Source of the DNA: Pseudoalteromonas sp. N1230-9
GTDB lineage: Bacteria; Pseudomonadota; Gammaproteobacteria; Enterobacterales; Alteromonadaceae
Length of the DNA: 64,000 nucleotides
Reading direction: 5' to 3'
NCBI RefSeq assembly: GCF_032716425.1
Contig: NZ_CP090419.1
Coordinates: 3,407,001-3,471,000, forward strand
Below are positions 46,532-55,559 of this stretch, piece by piece (the first letter of the stretch is position 1; every line of letters begins with the position of its first letter). Below the pieces are notes generated by a model. That model did not search any database. It worked only from the letters and a program-made list of their open reading frames with translations, and was not told the DNA's origin. The position numbers and the translations under genes are program-made.

Positions 46532-47264
46532 GATGTCTCCTTCTCATCGCAAAATACGCAATAACAACACAGGCCAAGCCAATTAGTAGCCATTGCACTG
46601 CATAGGCGTAATGTTTATCAGGACCCATCACAACACTTTTGTAATGGGGGGTTGCTAAGCCGTCTGCTTCTTTACGATAACCAATAAAGGCGTGTAACGG
46701 CTGCTCTAGTTGACGGCTAAAAATGGCTAAATCGACTCCCTGAATACGTTTAGGCCAGCCTCTTTCTGCACCAATCTCATCCGCTAAAGTAAAGCCTTGA
46801 AGCTGGCCTTGTTTTATTTGAACTGTCGCTGTAATAAGCGCACTGCTAGGCCAAGCCACTGCTGGCAATTGATTGCGATCAGCGGGGGCTTTGAGCCAAC
46901 CAAAATTAACAATTAAAGGGGCTACTTCTCCTTCGATGCTTACAGCTGCAAGTAAGTCATAACCTACTTGCCCTTGATATATTTGATTATCAAGTAGCCA
47001 GTAATGTTGTTTATTAACCGCCCCAGAGACTTTGACCTGTAAGCCCGTTTTGTTAACACCATCGGGTAAGCTTTGCAGTGCTTGCCAATCCATAACACCT
47101 TGTTGGCTTGATACAGCGAGCTGACTTAATTGCTGCTGTTTTTGTTCACCGCGTTGATACTGCCAAACACTTAAACGCAAACAAATCAGCACCGCAAACA
47201 CCACAACGCAAATTGCGATAATTGAACTAAGCTTTTGTTTACGCCATAAAATTAACTGCATCAA
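46512..47264 (-). CDS. SURF1 family oxidase assembly protein
   Basis: The 250-residue protein has a span near each end (about 14-34 and 220-240). Between them lies a periplasmic domain with the SURF1 features RGEQKQQQL, WLLDNQIYQGQVGYDLL and VNFGWLKAPADRN. The C-terminal region shows YAVQWLLIGLACV. SURF1 helps insert haem A into subunit I. It lies 3' of the rightward DUF2909-like gene, diverging across 11 bases. Confidence 0.92.
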   Translation of the reverse strand: MMQLILWRKQKLSSIIAICVVVFAVLICLRLSVWQYQRGEQKQQQLSQLAVSSQQGVMDWQALQSLPDGVNKTGLQVKVSGAVNKQHYWLLDNQIYQGQVGYDLLAAVSIEGEVAPLIVNFGWLKAPADRNQLPAVAWPSSALITATVQIKQGQLQGFTLADEIGAERGWPKRIQGVDLAIFSRQLEQPLHAFIGYRKEADGLATPHYKSVVMGPDKHYAYAVQWLLIGLACVVIAYFAMRRRHHENKST

Positions 47265-47275
47265 GGAAACCTAAA

Positions 47276-47587
47276 ATGATAAAAATCATCATTGTGTTGT
47301 TATTGTTATATATTGTGTTTAACCTTTTTCGAGCACTGTTTGTAATGATGTCAGCAAAACAGACCACACGACCTATGTCACACTATTTAGGACGCAGAGT
47401 ACTTTTCTCTGTTGTTGTGTTGGTGATCATTATTGCCGCAATGAAATTGGGCTTTATTCACACCAACCCATCACCTCTTCGTCACGCTACAGCACATACA
47501 CAAATACAAATAAACACAGCCAAACCACATCAACAAAATGCCAATACCAAGCTGCGGCCTGAAACGCAAAATGCTTTTCACTACTAA
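47276..47587 (+). CDS. DUF2909-like small membrane protein, antisense within the oxidase operon
   Basis: The 103-residue protein has two spans (about 3-23 and 45-63) with GRRVLFSVVVLVIIIAAMKLGFI before a TNPSPLRH motif, as in DUF2909 proteins of oxidase clusters, which usually end near that point. Here the frame continues about 35 residues and overlaps the 3' end of coxC by 101 bases on the other strand. The tail (polar, His/Gln/Asn-rich) may only reflect coxC. It is the only rightward gene in this operon. Confidence 0.65.
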   Translation: MIKIIIVLLLLYIVFNLFRALFVMMSAKQTTRPMSHYLGRRVLFSVVVLVIIIAAMKLGFIHTNPSPLRHATAHTQIQINTAKPHQQNANTKLRPETQNAFHY

Positions 47588-48362
47588 AATGACCTTTGAA
47601 TATACGCAACAGTACGACAAACAGAATTACCGTCCCCAAGGTCACGTGCATACCGTGAAAACCAGTTAATAAAAAGAACGTGTTACCATATACACCCGCA
47701 TCTAGGGTTAAACCGAGATCCTGATAAGCATGCATATATTCATATACTTGTAAGCCTAAAAAAACGACACCTAATAACACGGTTAGCGATAAAAATACTT
47801 TTAGCGCACCTCGCTTATTGTTTTCCATTGCCACATGAGCAAAGTGAATAGTGACCGAAGAGGTAAGTAAAATAAGGGTGTTAATTAATGGGAGCCCTTG
47901 CCAGCCCATAGCCTGTGTTGTCTCACCACTTGGTGTGGTTAAAAGAGGCCATACGGCTTCAAAGGTTGGCCAAAGTACTTCGTTGGTCATGGCATTGTTA
48001 CCAGCCCCCCCCAACCAAGGTACAGAAATCATACGGGCATAAAAAAGTGCACCGAAAAACGCCATAAAAAACATTACTTCAGAGAATATAAACCAGCTCA
48101 TGCCCTGCCTGAATGAACGGTCCATTTGTGCTGAGTAAAGCCCCTTATGCGACTCTTCAATAACGTTCCTAAACCAGCTGAAAACCATATAAATTAATAT
48201 CGCAATGCCTAAATACAGTACATATTGACCACTGCTGCCTTCGCCACTGACTTGCATTACAGTTAAGCCAGCACCAACAGCAATTAAAAACATCGCAATT
48301 GCACCGACAATCGGCCACGGACTTTCAGCTGGTACATAATATTTTTCGTAATTCTGACTCAT
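47487..48362 (-). CDS. coxC: Cytochrome c oxidase subunit III
   Basis: The 291-residue protein has seven spans and subunit III signatures (EVMFFMAFFGALFYAR, ITLLTSSVTIHFAHVAMENN-like, GFHGMHVTLGT, AAWYWHFVDVVWLCLFVFVYV). It stabilises the oxidase core and its proton uptake. It lies 11 bases after ctaG. Its 3' end overlaps the convergent DUF2909-like gene. Confidence 0.96.
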   Translation of the reverse strand: MSQNYEKYYVPAESPWPIVGAIAMFLIAVGAGLTVMQVSGEGSSGQYVLYLGIAILIYMVFSWFRNVIEESHKGLYSAQMDRSFRQGMSWFIFSEVMFFMAFFGALFYARMISVPWLGGAGNNAMTNEVLWPTFEAVWPLLTTPSGETTQAMGWQGLPLINTLILLTSSVTIHFAHVAMENNKRGALKVFLSLTVLLGVVFLGLQVYEYMHAYQDLGLTLDAGVYGNTFFLLTGFHGMHVTLGTVILFVVLLRIFKGHFSSEKHFAFQAAAWYWHFVDVVWLCLFVFVYVL

Positions 48363-48373
48363 TTTGTTTGCTC

Positions 48374-48928
48374 CTAATTAGCAATTAGCTTGGCGGCTTC
48401 ATCGTTTTTAGCCACAACCTGCCCGCTAATATCAAACACGGTATAGGACAATGTCAGTTCTTCAACATCATCCGGTAGCTCAGTATCGACATAAAATAAT
48501 AAGGTAAACTCGATTTCTTCACCTGCTTTCATAGGCTGTTGATCGAAGCAAAAACAGGCTATTTTATGTAAGTATTTAGCTGCTTTTCCTGGTGATACCG
48601 AGGGGATTGCTTGCATTATTTTGTCTGTGCTGCTGGTATTCTTAGCACTAAACTTAACTTCACGCATAGCGCCTGGCTGCACAGCAACACTGTACTGCTG
48701 AGACTCAACTTTAAATGGTGCTCCGCTTTGTGCATGTGTTGTAAAGCTTACATCTACCGAGCGTTCAGTATTAACTGTGTCACTCACTACAGCCTTCTCA
48801 AGAGAAGGTTTGCCATTTAAGCCCGTAACATCACAAAACACGTCGTAAAGCGGCACCAATGCAAAGGCAAATGCAAACATACCAAGGCATGCTAGCAGGA
48901 GCTTTTTGAGCAAAGGTGCATGATTCAT
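48374..48928 (-). CDS. ctaG: Cytochrome c oxidase assembly protein CtaG (Cox11)
   Basis: The 184-residue protein has one N-terminal span (about 8-28) and a periplasmic Ig-like domain with the copper motif CFCFDQQ. It delivers copper to the CuB site of subunit I. Its ATG overlaps the coxA stop by 1 base. Confidence 0.95.
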   Translation of the reverse strand: MNHAPLLKKLLLACLGMFAFAFALVPLYDVFCDVTGLNGKPSLEKAVVSDTVNTERSVDVSFTTHAQSGAPFKVESQQYSVAVQPGAMREVKFSAKNTSSTDKIMQAIPSVSPGKAAKYLHKIACFCFDQQPMKAGEEIEFTLLFYVDTELPDDVEELTLSYTVFDISGQVVAKNDEAAKLIAN

Positions 48929-50520
48929 TACTTAATCTCCGGCGGTGTCTCAAAGGTGTGGTAAGGTGCGGGCGAATCAACTTCCCACTCTAGCCCCTCT
49001 GCACCGTCCCATACCTTAGCAGGTGCTTTTTCGCCGCCTCTGGCACATTTAAATACCACCAGCACAAACAGCAGCTGTGATAAACCAAACGCAAACCCAC
49101 CAATACTAATAATGGCGTTAAAGTCTGCAAATTGCAGAGCATAATCAGGGATACGGCGCGGCATGCCAGCAAGGCCAACAAAATGCATTGGGAAAAACAG
49201 CACATTGACACTAATCAGTGATAACCAGAAATGCCATTTCGCCAAGGTTTCGTTATACATATTGCCAGTCCATTTTGGCAGCCAGTAATAGGCTCCCGCC
49301 ATAATAGAAAATACAGCGCCTGTAACGAGTACATAGTGGAAGTGTGCGACCACAAAATAAGTATCATGATATTGGAAATCAGCAGGTGTGATCGCGAGCA
49401 TCAAGCCAGAGAAACCTCCCAAGGTGAACAATACGATAAAAGCAATGGCAAACATCATGGGGATTTCAAAACTAATTGACCCTCGCCACATGGTAGCGAC
49501 CCAATTAAACACTTTTACGCCTGTCGGTACCGAAATCAACATAGTAGCGTACATAAAGAACAACTCACCCGCAACTGGCATGCCTGTGGTGAACATGTGA
49601 TGTGCCCATACGATAAAGCTAAGCAGCGCAATCGATGAAGTTGCATACACCATAGAGGCATAACCAAATAGCTTTTTACGTGAGAAAGTCGGCACGATAG
49701 TAGAGATAATACCGAACGCCGGCAAAATCATGATATACACCTCAGGGTGCCCAAAGAACCAAAAGATATGCTGGAACATCACAGGGTCGCCCCCCCCTGC
49801 GGCATCAAAAAAGCTGGTCGCAAAGTATTTATCAGTGAGCACCATGGTCACCGCACCGGCAAGCACAGGCATCACAGCAATCAATAAGAATGCGGTGATC
49901 AACCATGTCCAAACAAACAATGGCAGCTTCATCCATGTCATGCCAGGGGCTCTTAAGTTCACAATGGTCACGATAACGTTAATCGCCCCCATGATTGAAC
50001 TAATGCCCATTATATGCACAGCGAAGACAAAGAGTGCGGTGTTATCGTTACTATAAGTAGTCGACAGTGGCGCATAAAAAGTCCAACCGAATGCAGGGCC
50101 ACCACCAGGCATAAGCAATGAAGCTAACAGGATTAAAAAAGCGAAAGGTAGAATCCAGAAACTCCAGTTATTCATCCTTGGCAAAGCCATATCAGGTGCA
50201 CCAATCATCATTGGCACCATCCAGTTGGCCAATCCAGTAAAGGCAGGCATAACTGCCCCAAATACCATGATCAAACCATGTACTGTCGTCATTTGATTAA
50301 AAAAGTGTGGATCAACAAGTTGCAGACCCGGCTGGAAAAGCTCTGCACGGATCACCATTGCCATCGCACCACCAATTAGAAACATGGTTAGTGAGAAAAT
50401 GAGGTATAAACTACCAATATCTTTATGGTTTGTTGTATATAACCAACGCTTGAAACCCTTAGCAGGGTGATGGTCGTGATGCGCATGCTCAGTGGCTTGC
50501 TCATTAATAACGTTACTCAT
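48928..50520 (-). CDS. coxA: Cytochrome c oxidase subunit I
   Basis: The 530-residue protein has 12 spans and all metal ligands: the His in TTVHGLIM (haem a), [13 protein letters not shown] (CuB with the cross-linked Tyr), WAHHMFTTG (CuB His pair) and HFHYVLVTG (haem a and a3). The K and D channel residues look like an A-type oxidase. It reduces oxygen and pumps protons at the inner membrane. It overlaps ctaG by 1 base and coxB by 1 base. Confidence 0.97.
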   Translation of the reverse strand: MSNVINEQATEHAHHDHHPAKGFKRWLYTTNHKDIGSLYLIFSLTMFLIGGAMAMVIRAELFQPGLQLVDPHFFNQMTTVHGLIMVFGAVMPAFTGLANWMVPMMIGAPDMALPRMNNWSFWILPFAFLILLASLLMPGGGPAFGWTFYAPLSTTYSNDNTALFVFAVHIMGISSIMGAINVIVTIVNLRAPGMTWMKLPLFVWTWLITAFLLIAVMPVLAGAVTMVLTDKYFATSFFDAAGGGDPVMFQHIFWFFGHPEVYIMILPAFGIISTIVPTFSRKKLFGYASMVYATSSIALLSFIVWAHHMFTTGMPVAGELFFMYATMLISVPTGVKVFNWVATMWRGSISFEIPMMFAIAFIVLFTLGGFSGLMLAITPADFQYHDTYFVVAHFHYVLVTGAVFSIMAGAYYWLPKWTGNMYNETLAKWHFWLSLISVNVLFFPMHFVGLAGMPRRIPDYALQFADFNAIISIGGFAFGLSQLLFVLVVFKCARGGEKAPAKVWDGAEGLEWEVDSPAPYHTFETPPEIK

Positions 50521-51662
50521 TAGTTCGCCTCCGCTGCTGCATCAATCGCTGCTTGAATTTGACTCGGCTGGATGACATCACCCGTATCATTGCCCCAAGC
50601 ATTTCGTTTATACGTAATGACAGCTGCAAGCTGCTTAATTGAAAGCTGTTTATCGAATGCTTGCATTGCTGTACCAGGCTTGCCATGAAGCACAATATCA
50701 ATGTGATCTTTAACATCACCTAGTACAATAGGGCTACCTTTAAGCGCAGGAAATACGCCTGGTAGCCCCATACCTGTTGGCTGATGACATGCTGCACAGC
50801 TAGCCATGTAGACTTGCTCACCTAGTGTCATTAACTCTTCTTTCGCAAGTGTTTGATCAAGTAATGCAGCATCCGCTGCTGCCGCATTCGCTTTTTCTTG
50901 TTTGGCATCAGCTAACCAAGTTGCAAACTCATCTTCAGGTAATGCTTGAACCACAACAGGCATAAAACCATGATCTTTACCACACAGTTCAGCACATTGG
51001 CCCCGATAAACACCAGGTTCGTTAATTCGTGTCCATGCTTCATTGATAAAGCCCGGATTTGCATCTTTTTTCACCGCAAAATCAGGAACCCACCAAGAGT
51101 GAATAACATCGTCAGAAGTCATCAAAAAGCGTACTTTTTTATTGATAGGAAGAACCAGCGGCTTATCGACTTCAAGTAAGTAATTTGCTGTCTTTTCAGC
51201 TTGGTTATCTATTTGATCTTTTGGTGTCGACAAAATCGAGTAATAGGCAATATCTTCACCCATATATTCGTAATGCCATTTCCATTGAGAGCCCGTGACC
51301 TTAATGGTGATATCCGCCTTAGAGGCATCTTCCATGGCGATTAAGGTTTTTGTGGCAGGCACAGCCATGGCAATTAAAATCACAAACGGAATGGCAGTCC
51401 AAAGAATTTCAACTTTTGTGCTTTCATGAAATTGGGCAGGCTTTGCCCCTTTTGATTTTCTATGATGTATTAAAGCCCAAAACATCACCGCAAAAACGAT
51501 GACGCCGATTACACAACAGATAATAAATATCGTCATGTGTAACTCATAAACATTATTACTTATATCAGTTACCCCTTTACGCATATTAAATTGACTATTT
51601 GCCAATACTAACTGCGGTAGAGACACTAATATAAGCCACAAGGCATAACGCATTTTACCCAT
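50520..51662 (-). CDS. coxB: Cytochrome c oxidase subunit II with fused cytochrome c domain
   Basis: The 380-residue protein has a signal peptide, two spans (about 45-65 and 90-110) and the cupredoxin domain with CuA ligands in [17 protein letters not shown] and an upstream His in [12 protein letters not shown]-terminal cytochrome c domain follows, with SCAACH haem attachment near 288-293 and a possible axial Met in KPGTAMQAF. The fused cytochrome makes this a caa3-like A-type oxidase. It is the first gene of the oxidase operon. Confidence 0.96.
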   Translation of the reverse strand: MGKMRYALWLILVSLPQLVLANSQFNMRKGVTDISNNVYELHMTIFIICCVIGVIVFAVMFWALIHHRKSKGAKPAQFHESTKVEILWTAIPFVILIAMAVPATKTLIAMEDASKADITIKVTGSQWKWHYEYMGEDIAYYSILSTPKDQIDNQAEKTANYLLEVDKPLVLPINKKVRFLMTSDDVIHSWWVPDFAVKKDANPGFINEAWTRINEPGVYRGQCAELCGKDHGFMPVVVQALPEDEFATWLADAKQEKANAAAADAALLDQTLAKEELMTLGEQVYMASCAACHQPTGMGLPGVFPALKGSPIVLGDVKDHIDIVLHGKPGTAMQAFDKQLSIKQLAAVITYKRNAWGNDTGDVIQPSQIQAAIDAAAEAN

Positions 51663-52175
51663 GTGACAGCTCCTTTAGATGCTATTGCAAGACGCAAAGC
51701 GAAAAGGCGTACAGCTAGGTGCCCATTCGTATTTTTATTGTTAAGAGCAAACACGTACCAACACGACAGAAATCTGATACAAGCTCATCGTTTAACACCA
51801 CAGCACATTATTTTGTGTCTTTTTAGTAAAACGGTGTTAACACAATGTATTAACCAATTAGTTAAAAAATGAACAATAAGCAAGTTTTTAATCTAAGAAA
51901 TGTTTATTTTGGTGCAAAAATAACAACTATAATCAGAGCGTTATTTGTAAAAAAAGGAGAAGAGCAAAAACTCAAAAAGAAAGGAAAACTGCGCTATACA
52001 TGGACTCCCAGCAACGCTAATGGGTCACAAATCGATGCTAAATAGGTAAAAAGCGGCGTCGCACCAAATTAAATCAGTTTGACGCACCATTTTGGAAACA
52101 TCTTACTCAGTACAATACATCAAAACAAAAAACGAGCGTGACTGAGAACACTAAAGTTACTTAAGTATATTAGCG
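51663..52175. promoter_or_regulatory. 513-base intergenic region between coxB and lexA
   Basis: This region must hold the leftward promoter of the oxidase operon and the 3' end of the lexA transcript. I see no supported gene. It carries TTAACACC (51792-51799) matched by GGTGTTAA (51833-51840) as an 8-bp inverted repeat 33 bases apart, the latter inside the perfect palindrome GTGTTAACAC (51834-51843); these could be operators for the oxidase operon. A GGAGAAGAG-like purine stretch near 51957 and a GC-richer part (52045-52100) have no clear meaning. No good terminator is seen for lexA. Confidence 0.4.
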
Positions 52176-52793
52176 TTACATCCAATCAGCATTACGAATA
52201 ACGCCCACTGCCAATCCTTCAATATTGAAAGATTCGTGTTCGAGATCAACTTCAATCGGTGCAAACTCGTCATTTTCTGCATGTAGGAGGACTTTTCGAC
52301 CTGCTTTTTCTAAGCGTTTTACAGTCACATCTTCATCAACACGCGCAACGACAACTTGACCATTTTCAGCCACTTGTGTTCTGTGTACTGCCAGTAAATC
52401 ACCATCCATAATGCCTATATCTTTCATACTCATGCCATTAACACGTAGTAAAAAATCTGCAGCGGGCTTAAACAAAGATGGATCAACCTGACAATGACTC
52501 TCTACATGTTCCTGCGCTAAAATTGGCTCACCTGCGGCAACACGACCAATTAAAGGGAGTCCTAGTTGTTCTGGCTCATCTTCTTCAACTAACTGAATAC
52601 CACGACTCGCACCAGGCTTCATTTTTATCATGCCTTTTTTAGCCAGCGCTTTAAGATGTTCTTCAGCAGCATTGGCACTTTTAAAACCAAGCGTTTGAGC
52701 TATTTCGGCACGAGTTGGCGGCATGCCCGTATCTTTAATAAATACTTTAATAAGTTCTAATATTTGCGATTGGCGTTTCGTTAATGGGCGCAT
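52176..52793 (-). CDS. lexA: SOS repressor LexA
   Basis: The 205-residue protein has an N-terminal winged helix (1-70), the Ala87-Gly88 cleavage site in VAAGEP, catalytic S122 in GMSMKDIG and K159 in DVTVKRL, each shifted by three from E. coli (84/85, 119, 156). It represses DNA-damage genes and self-cleaves with RecA filaments. It is preceded by two SOS boxes. dinF is not adjacent, unlike in E. coli. Confidence 0.97.
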   Translation of the reverse strand: MRPLTKRQSQILELIKVFIKDTGMPPTRAEIAQTLGFKSANAAEEHLKALAKKGMIKMKPGASRGIQLVEEDEPEQLGLPLIGRVAAGEPILAQEHVESHCQVDPSLFKPAADFLLRVNGMSMKDIGIMDGDLLAVHRTQVAENGQVVVARVDEDVTVKRLEKAGRKVLLHAENDEFAPIEVDLEHESFNIEGLAVGVIRNADWM

Positions 52794-52797
52794 ACAA

Positions 52798-52838
52798 CTG
52801 GTTTTCCATACAGTACATTTAACTGTGAGTATATACAG
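52798..52838 (-). promoter_or_regulatory. Two LexA boxes before lexA
   Basis: CTGT-N8-ACAG is perfect at 52823-52838 (with GAGTATAT as spacer), and CTGG-N8-ACAG, one mismatch, lies at 52798-52813. The two are 25 bp apart, close to the paired boxes of E. coli lexA. This gives autoregulation. Confidence 0.9.
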
Positions 52839-52954
52839 TTATCTGAAAATCGCAAATTTAAATTAGCCACCTCATTTTGCTACAAAACTAACATTGAACA
52901 GCACAGTTATATGCAATATGGTAGTAGCTTTAATTAGCTTGCTAAGGAAATACC

Positions 52955-53395
52955 ATGAGCATTTGGCACCAGCCAATCACTTTAGAGCAATGCCAGCAAT
53001 TTGCACAAGGCATTACAGGTGAAGGAACTTTAATGAAAACCATGGGCATTGAAATAACCGAAATTGGTGATGACTACCTAGTTGCCACCATGCCCGCTAT
53101 ACCAGCCCACCATAATCCAATGGGGATGGTACACGGAGGCGCAAATGTTGTGCTAGCTGAGACTGTGGCCAGTTATGCGGCAAATTTTGTTGTTGACTTC
53201 GAAAAGTTTTATTGTGTCGGCCAAGAGATAAATGCCAATCACCTCAAAGCATCACGCAAAGGCGTACTTACAGCAATTACACGCCCTATTCATCTAGGGA
53301 AAAGAACATCGGTTTGGGAAATTAAAATTAGTAATGCGGCAGGTGAACTGTGCTGCGTATCACGTATGACCGCAGCAGTGGTAGAACGAAGATAG
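52955..53395 (+). CDS. PaaI-type hotdog thioesterase
   Basis: The 146-residue protein has the hotdog-fold signature HHNPMGMVHGGANVVLAETVASYAA with the conserved Asn/Gly/His and catalytic acid region, then GQEINANHLKASRKGVLTA. PaaI/YdiI-type enzymes hydrolyse acyl-CoAs such as 1,4-dihydroxy-2-naphthoyl-CoA or phenylacetyl-CoA derivatives. Substrate unknown; the length suits YdiI. An AAGGAAA ribosome-binding site precedes the start. It is a single gene convergent with the next one. Confidence 0.88.
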   Translation: MSIWHQPITLEQCQQFAQGITGEGTLMKTMGIEITEIGDDYLVATMPAIPAHHNPMGMVHGGANVVLAETVASYAANFVVDFEKFYCVGQEINANHLKASRKGVLTAITRPIHLGKRTSVWEIKISNAAGELCCVSRMTAAVVERR

Positions 53396-53400
53396 CGAGC

Positions 53401-53781
53401 TTAGCTCTGAACTGGGTAAATGGTAATTTCGATCCCTGCGCCAATGGCTGAAATACGTAATAAGGTATCTGCGTGCAGGGCTTGATTAAAACATTTTGGC
53501 GAGTCACCTGACTCAAAACCAATATCAAATGTTCGTTTTGAACACGAAAGCCACTGTTTCAATGCATTGCGTGAACATGACTCAATTAATTCGCATAATT
53601 GATTAATTGCTTTATCTGGCGTGCTAATGTCGGCTGTTGCTTCAATACGAGCAAGTTGACGATATTCATCTTTGTCATAATGTAAGACCATGGCGTTTTT
53701 CTTTAAATCAGCCACCAGTGCACTTATATCGTGTTTTGATTCAAGCTCCAAGTCTACATTTAAAAATTGAATTTCCGACAT
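53401..53781 (-). CDS. Hypothetical cytosolic protein
   Basis: The 126-residue protein has no signal or span and no family I recognise. It has alternating beta-like segments (FLNVDLELES, YRQLARIEATADI, RTFDIGFESG, RISAIGAGIEITIYPV), suggesting a compact alpha/beta fold. Three Cys residues lie at about 73, 84 and 101. It ends 6 bases after the thioesterase stop on the other strand. The good codon use suggests a real gene. Confidence 0.6.
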   Translation of the reverse strand: MSEIQFLNVDLELESKHDISALVADLKKNAMVLHYDKDEYRQLARIEATADISTPDKAINQLCELIESCSRNALKQWLSCSKRTFDIGFESGDSPKCFNQALHADTLLRISAIGAGIEITIYPVQS

Positions 53782-53938
53782 ACCTTCGTTTTACCCTCTA
53801 TTAATAGCGATTGGAACTTTAACGCAGTTTTGTCTATATACCAAATCTAGAATACAGTTAATGCGACATTATGCCGCATTGGCAGCCTAATTTAAGCTTT
53901 TACAATAGCACCTATACAAAAATAACAAGTGGTTTTCT

Positions 53939-54658
53939 ATGAATAAACGTATGTTCAAATATGCCCGCAAAGTGCATAAATGGTTAGGTTACTTGCTCGC
54001 CATACAAATCTTTTTTTGGCTGCTGGGTGGCTTGGTAATGAGCGCCATTCCACTTGAAAAAGTACATGGCAAACACTTAGCTAAACGCAGCCTCAGTAAT
54101 CCATTTAAAGTACATGATTACATGGCATCAATTGATGCAATAACAGCTCAGTTTGAGCAAATTAGTGATATAAAATACAGCCACTTACTCACAAAACCCA
54201 CTATTGAAATTGCCACTTTAAACGGTACATTTACCTTTGATGGTATAACGGGTGAAGTAATGGCTAGGCCAAGTGAATCTGAGATTATTGAAAATGCTAA
54301 AGCACACCTACTCATTAGTGCAAAGACCTCTCAAGTACAGCTTTTAGCAAAAGGACCCAGAGAAATTGCATACAAAGCGAATGTTTGGCAAGTCAGCTTT
54401 GATGACTGGCTGACAACTACCCTGTATTTAGATAGCGCTACAGGTAAGGTCATTACAGTACGCAGCACTATTTGGCGTATTTTCGACTTTTTCTGGATGT
54501 TGCATATTATGGATTACGACGAGCGCGAGGACTTTAATAACCCCTTACTTATAAGCTTTGCAGCCACCAGCGTACTGTTTTGTCTTTCTGGCATTTTATT
54601 ATTACTACAAAACCTACGTATAAAACGCCGTAAGTCAATTTCAATTATCAGTAAATAA
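53939..54658 (+). CDS. PepSY-domain membrane protein
   Basis: The 239-residue protein has an N-terminal span (about 14-35) in KVHKWLGYLLAIQIFFWLLGG, a PepSY-like periplasmic part (about 50-180) and a C-terminal span (about 200-222) before a basic tail. The RKVHKWLG start is typical of PepSY-TM proteins. These are found in iron- or envelope-linked membrane proteins; the role here is unknown. It is a single gene with a hairpin after it. Confidence 0.8.
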   Translation: MNKRMFKYARKVHKWLGYLLAIQIFFWLLGGLVMSAIPLEKVHGKHLAKRSLSNPFKVHDYMASIDAITAQFEQISDIKYSHLLTKPTIEIATLNGTFTFDGITGEVMARPSESEIIENAKAHLLISAKTSQVQLLAKGPREIAYKANVWQVSFDDWLTTTLYLDSATGKVITVRSTIWRIFDFFWMLHIMDYDEREDFNNPLLISFAATSVLFCLSGILLLLQNLRIKRRKSISIISK

Positions 54659-54671
54659 TCCTACCAGCATC

Positions 54672-54691
54672 GGCACCACTGTTTTGGTGCC
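54672..54691 (+). terminator. Possible terminator hairpin after the PepSY gene
   Basis: GGCACCA and TGGTGCC pair over a 6-base loop 13 bases past the PepSY stop. The tail (TTGCTTATAA) is only moderately T-rich, so the call is tentative. Confidence 0.5.
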
Positions 54692-54808
54692 TTGCTTATA
54701 ACTTGTCGAAGTTTGAATTGTCCGGACTGATTATCTCGATAACAATCAAACTCTTTTTCTTTTAGAGCTATCACTCTACAATAGCAAATCCTGTAGTTCA
54801 CACATGTG

Positions 54809-55447
54809 ATGGATATGCGTTTATTTTTCTCTTTACTATTTTGCCTTGGGGTTTGTTTTACTGCCTCTGCGGAGCAATTTTCTAGCTTTTCTAGTGCCAA
54901 AAAATATCTAATAAAGACCTTACCAAACGACACCAAGAGCCTATATTGTGATTGTGATATAAAACGTGAAGGTAAAAAGTTAGTGCCTGATCCAACGCGA
55001 TGCGGCTACCTGCCGCGAAATGCTGTCACTCGTTCTGGTAAACAAAATATACGGGCACACCGTATTGAGTGGGAGCATATTGTACCTGCTTGGGAGTTTG
55101 GTCATCAACTGCAGTGCTGGCAAGAAGGTGGTAGAAAAAATTGCCGAAAAGTGAGTAAAAAATTTCGTCAAATGGAAGCTGACATAAATAACTTAGCACC
55201 AGCCATCGGTGAAATTAATGCTGATCGCTCTAACTATCGTTTTGGTATGGTAGCCAATAACATCAAACAGTACGGAGCATGTCCTGTTAAGGTTGACTTT
55301 AAACAGCGTGTTGTTGAACCGCCAGTTTATGCTCGAAAGCGCATTGCAGATACTTACTTCTATATGCAAAAAACCTATGGACTCGCTATTTCAAACAAAC
55401 AACAGAAGCTCTTTGAAGCATGGCAAAAACTTGAACCTGCAGACTGA
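54809..55447 (+). CDS. endA: Extracellular/periplasmic endonuclease I
   Basis: The protein of about 212 residues (start Met 54809, or Met 54815) has a signal peptide ending TASA and the endonuclease I core, with RIEWEHIVPAWEFG (catalytic His) and DINNLAPAIGEINADRSNYRFG. Several Cys residues (CDCDI, CGYLP, CWQEGG, CPV) suggest disulfides as in Vibrio Vvn. It degrades DNA in the periplasm or outside the cell and affects transformation. It is a single gene. Confidence 0.94.
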   Translation: MDMRLFFSLLFCLGVCFTASAEQFSSFSSAKKYLIKTLPNDTKSLYCDCDIKREGKKLVPDPTRCGYLPRNAVTRSGKQNIRAHRIEWEHIVPAWEFGHQLQCWQEGGRKNCRKVSKKFRQMEADINNLAPAIGEINADRSNYRFGMVANNIKQYGACPVKVDFKQRVVEPPVYARKRIADTYFYMQKTYGLAISNKQQKLFEAWQKLEPAD

Positions 55448-55559
55448 CATGATGCGCTGAAAATTTATACACTTATTTACACTATTTAGATCGCCCTTTA
55501 TTGTCATCGCGTATACTTACTGATACTTTTTCAACAACTGTTTACAGGAAAGTAATCTC

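Noticed and set aside
51663-51872. Rightward frame of 69 codons just before coxB
   Set aside because: No ribosome-binding site or recognisable sequence; it lies in the oxidase promoter region.
52080-52175. Possible lexA terminator
   Set aside because: Imperfect inverted repeats near ACTTAAGT are present but no stem leads directly into a T run.
54661-54936. Leftward frame of 91 codons overlapping the 5' end of endA
   Set aside because: Its amino-acid composition is poor, it has no motif, and it lies antisense to a clear signal-peptide gene; it is a shadow.
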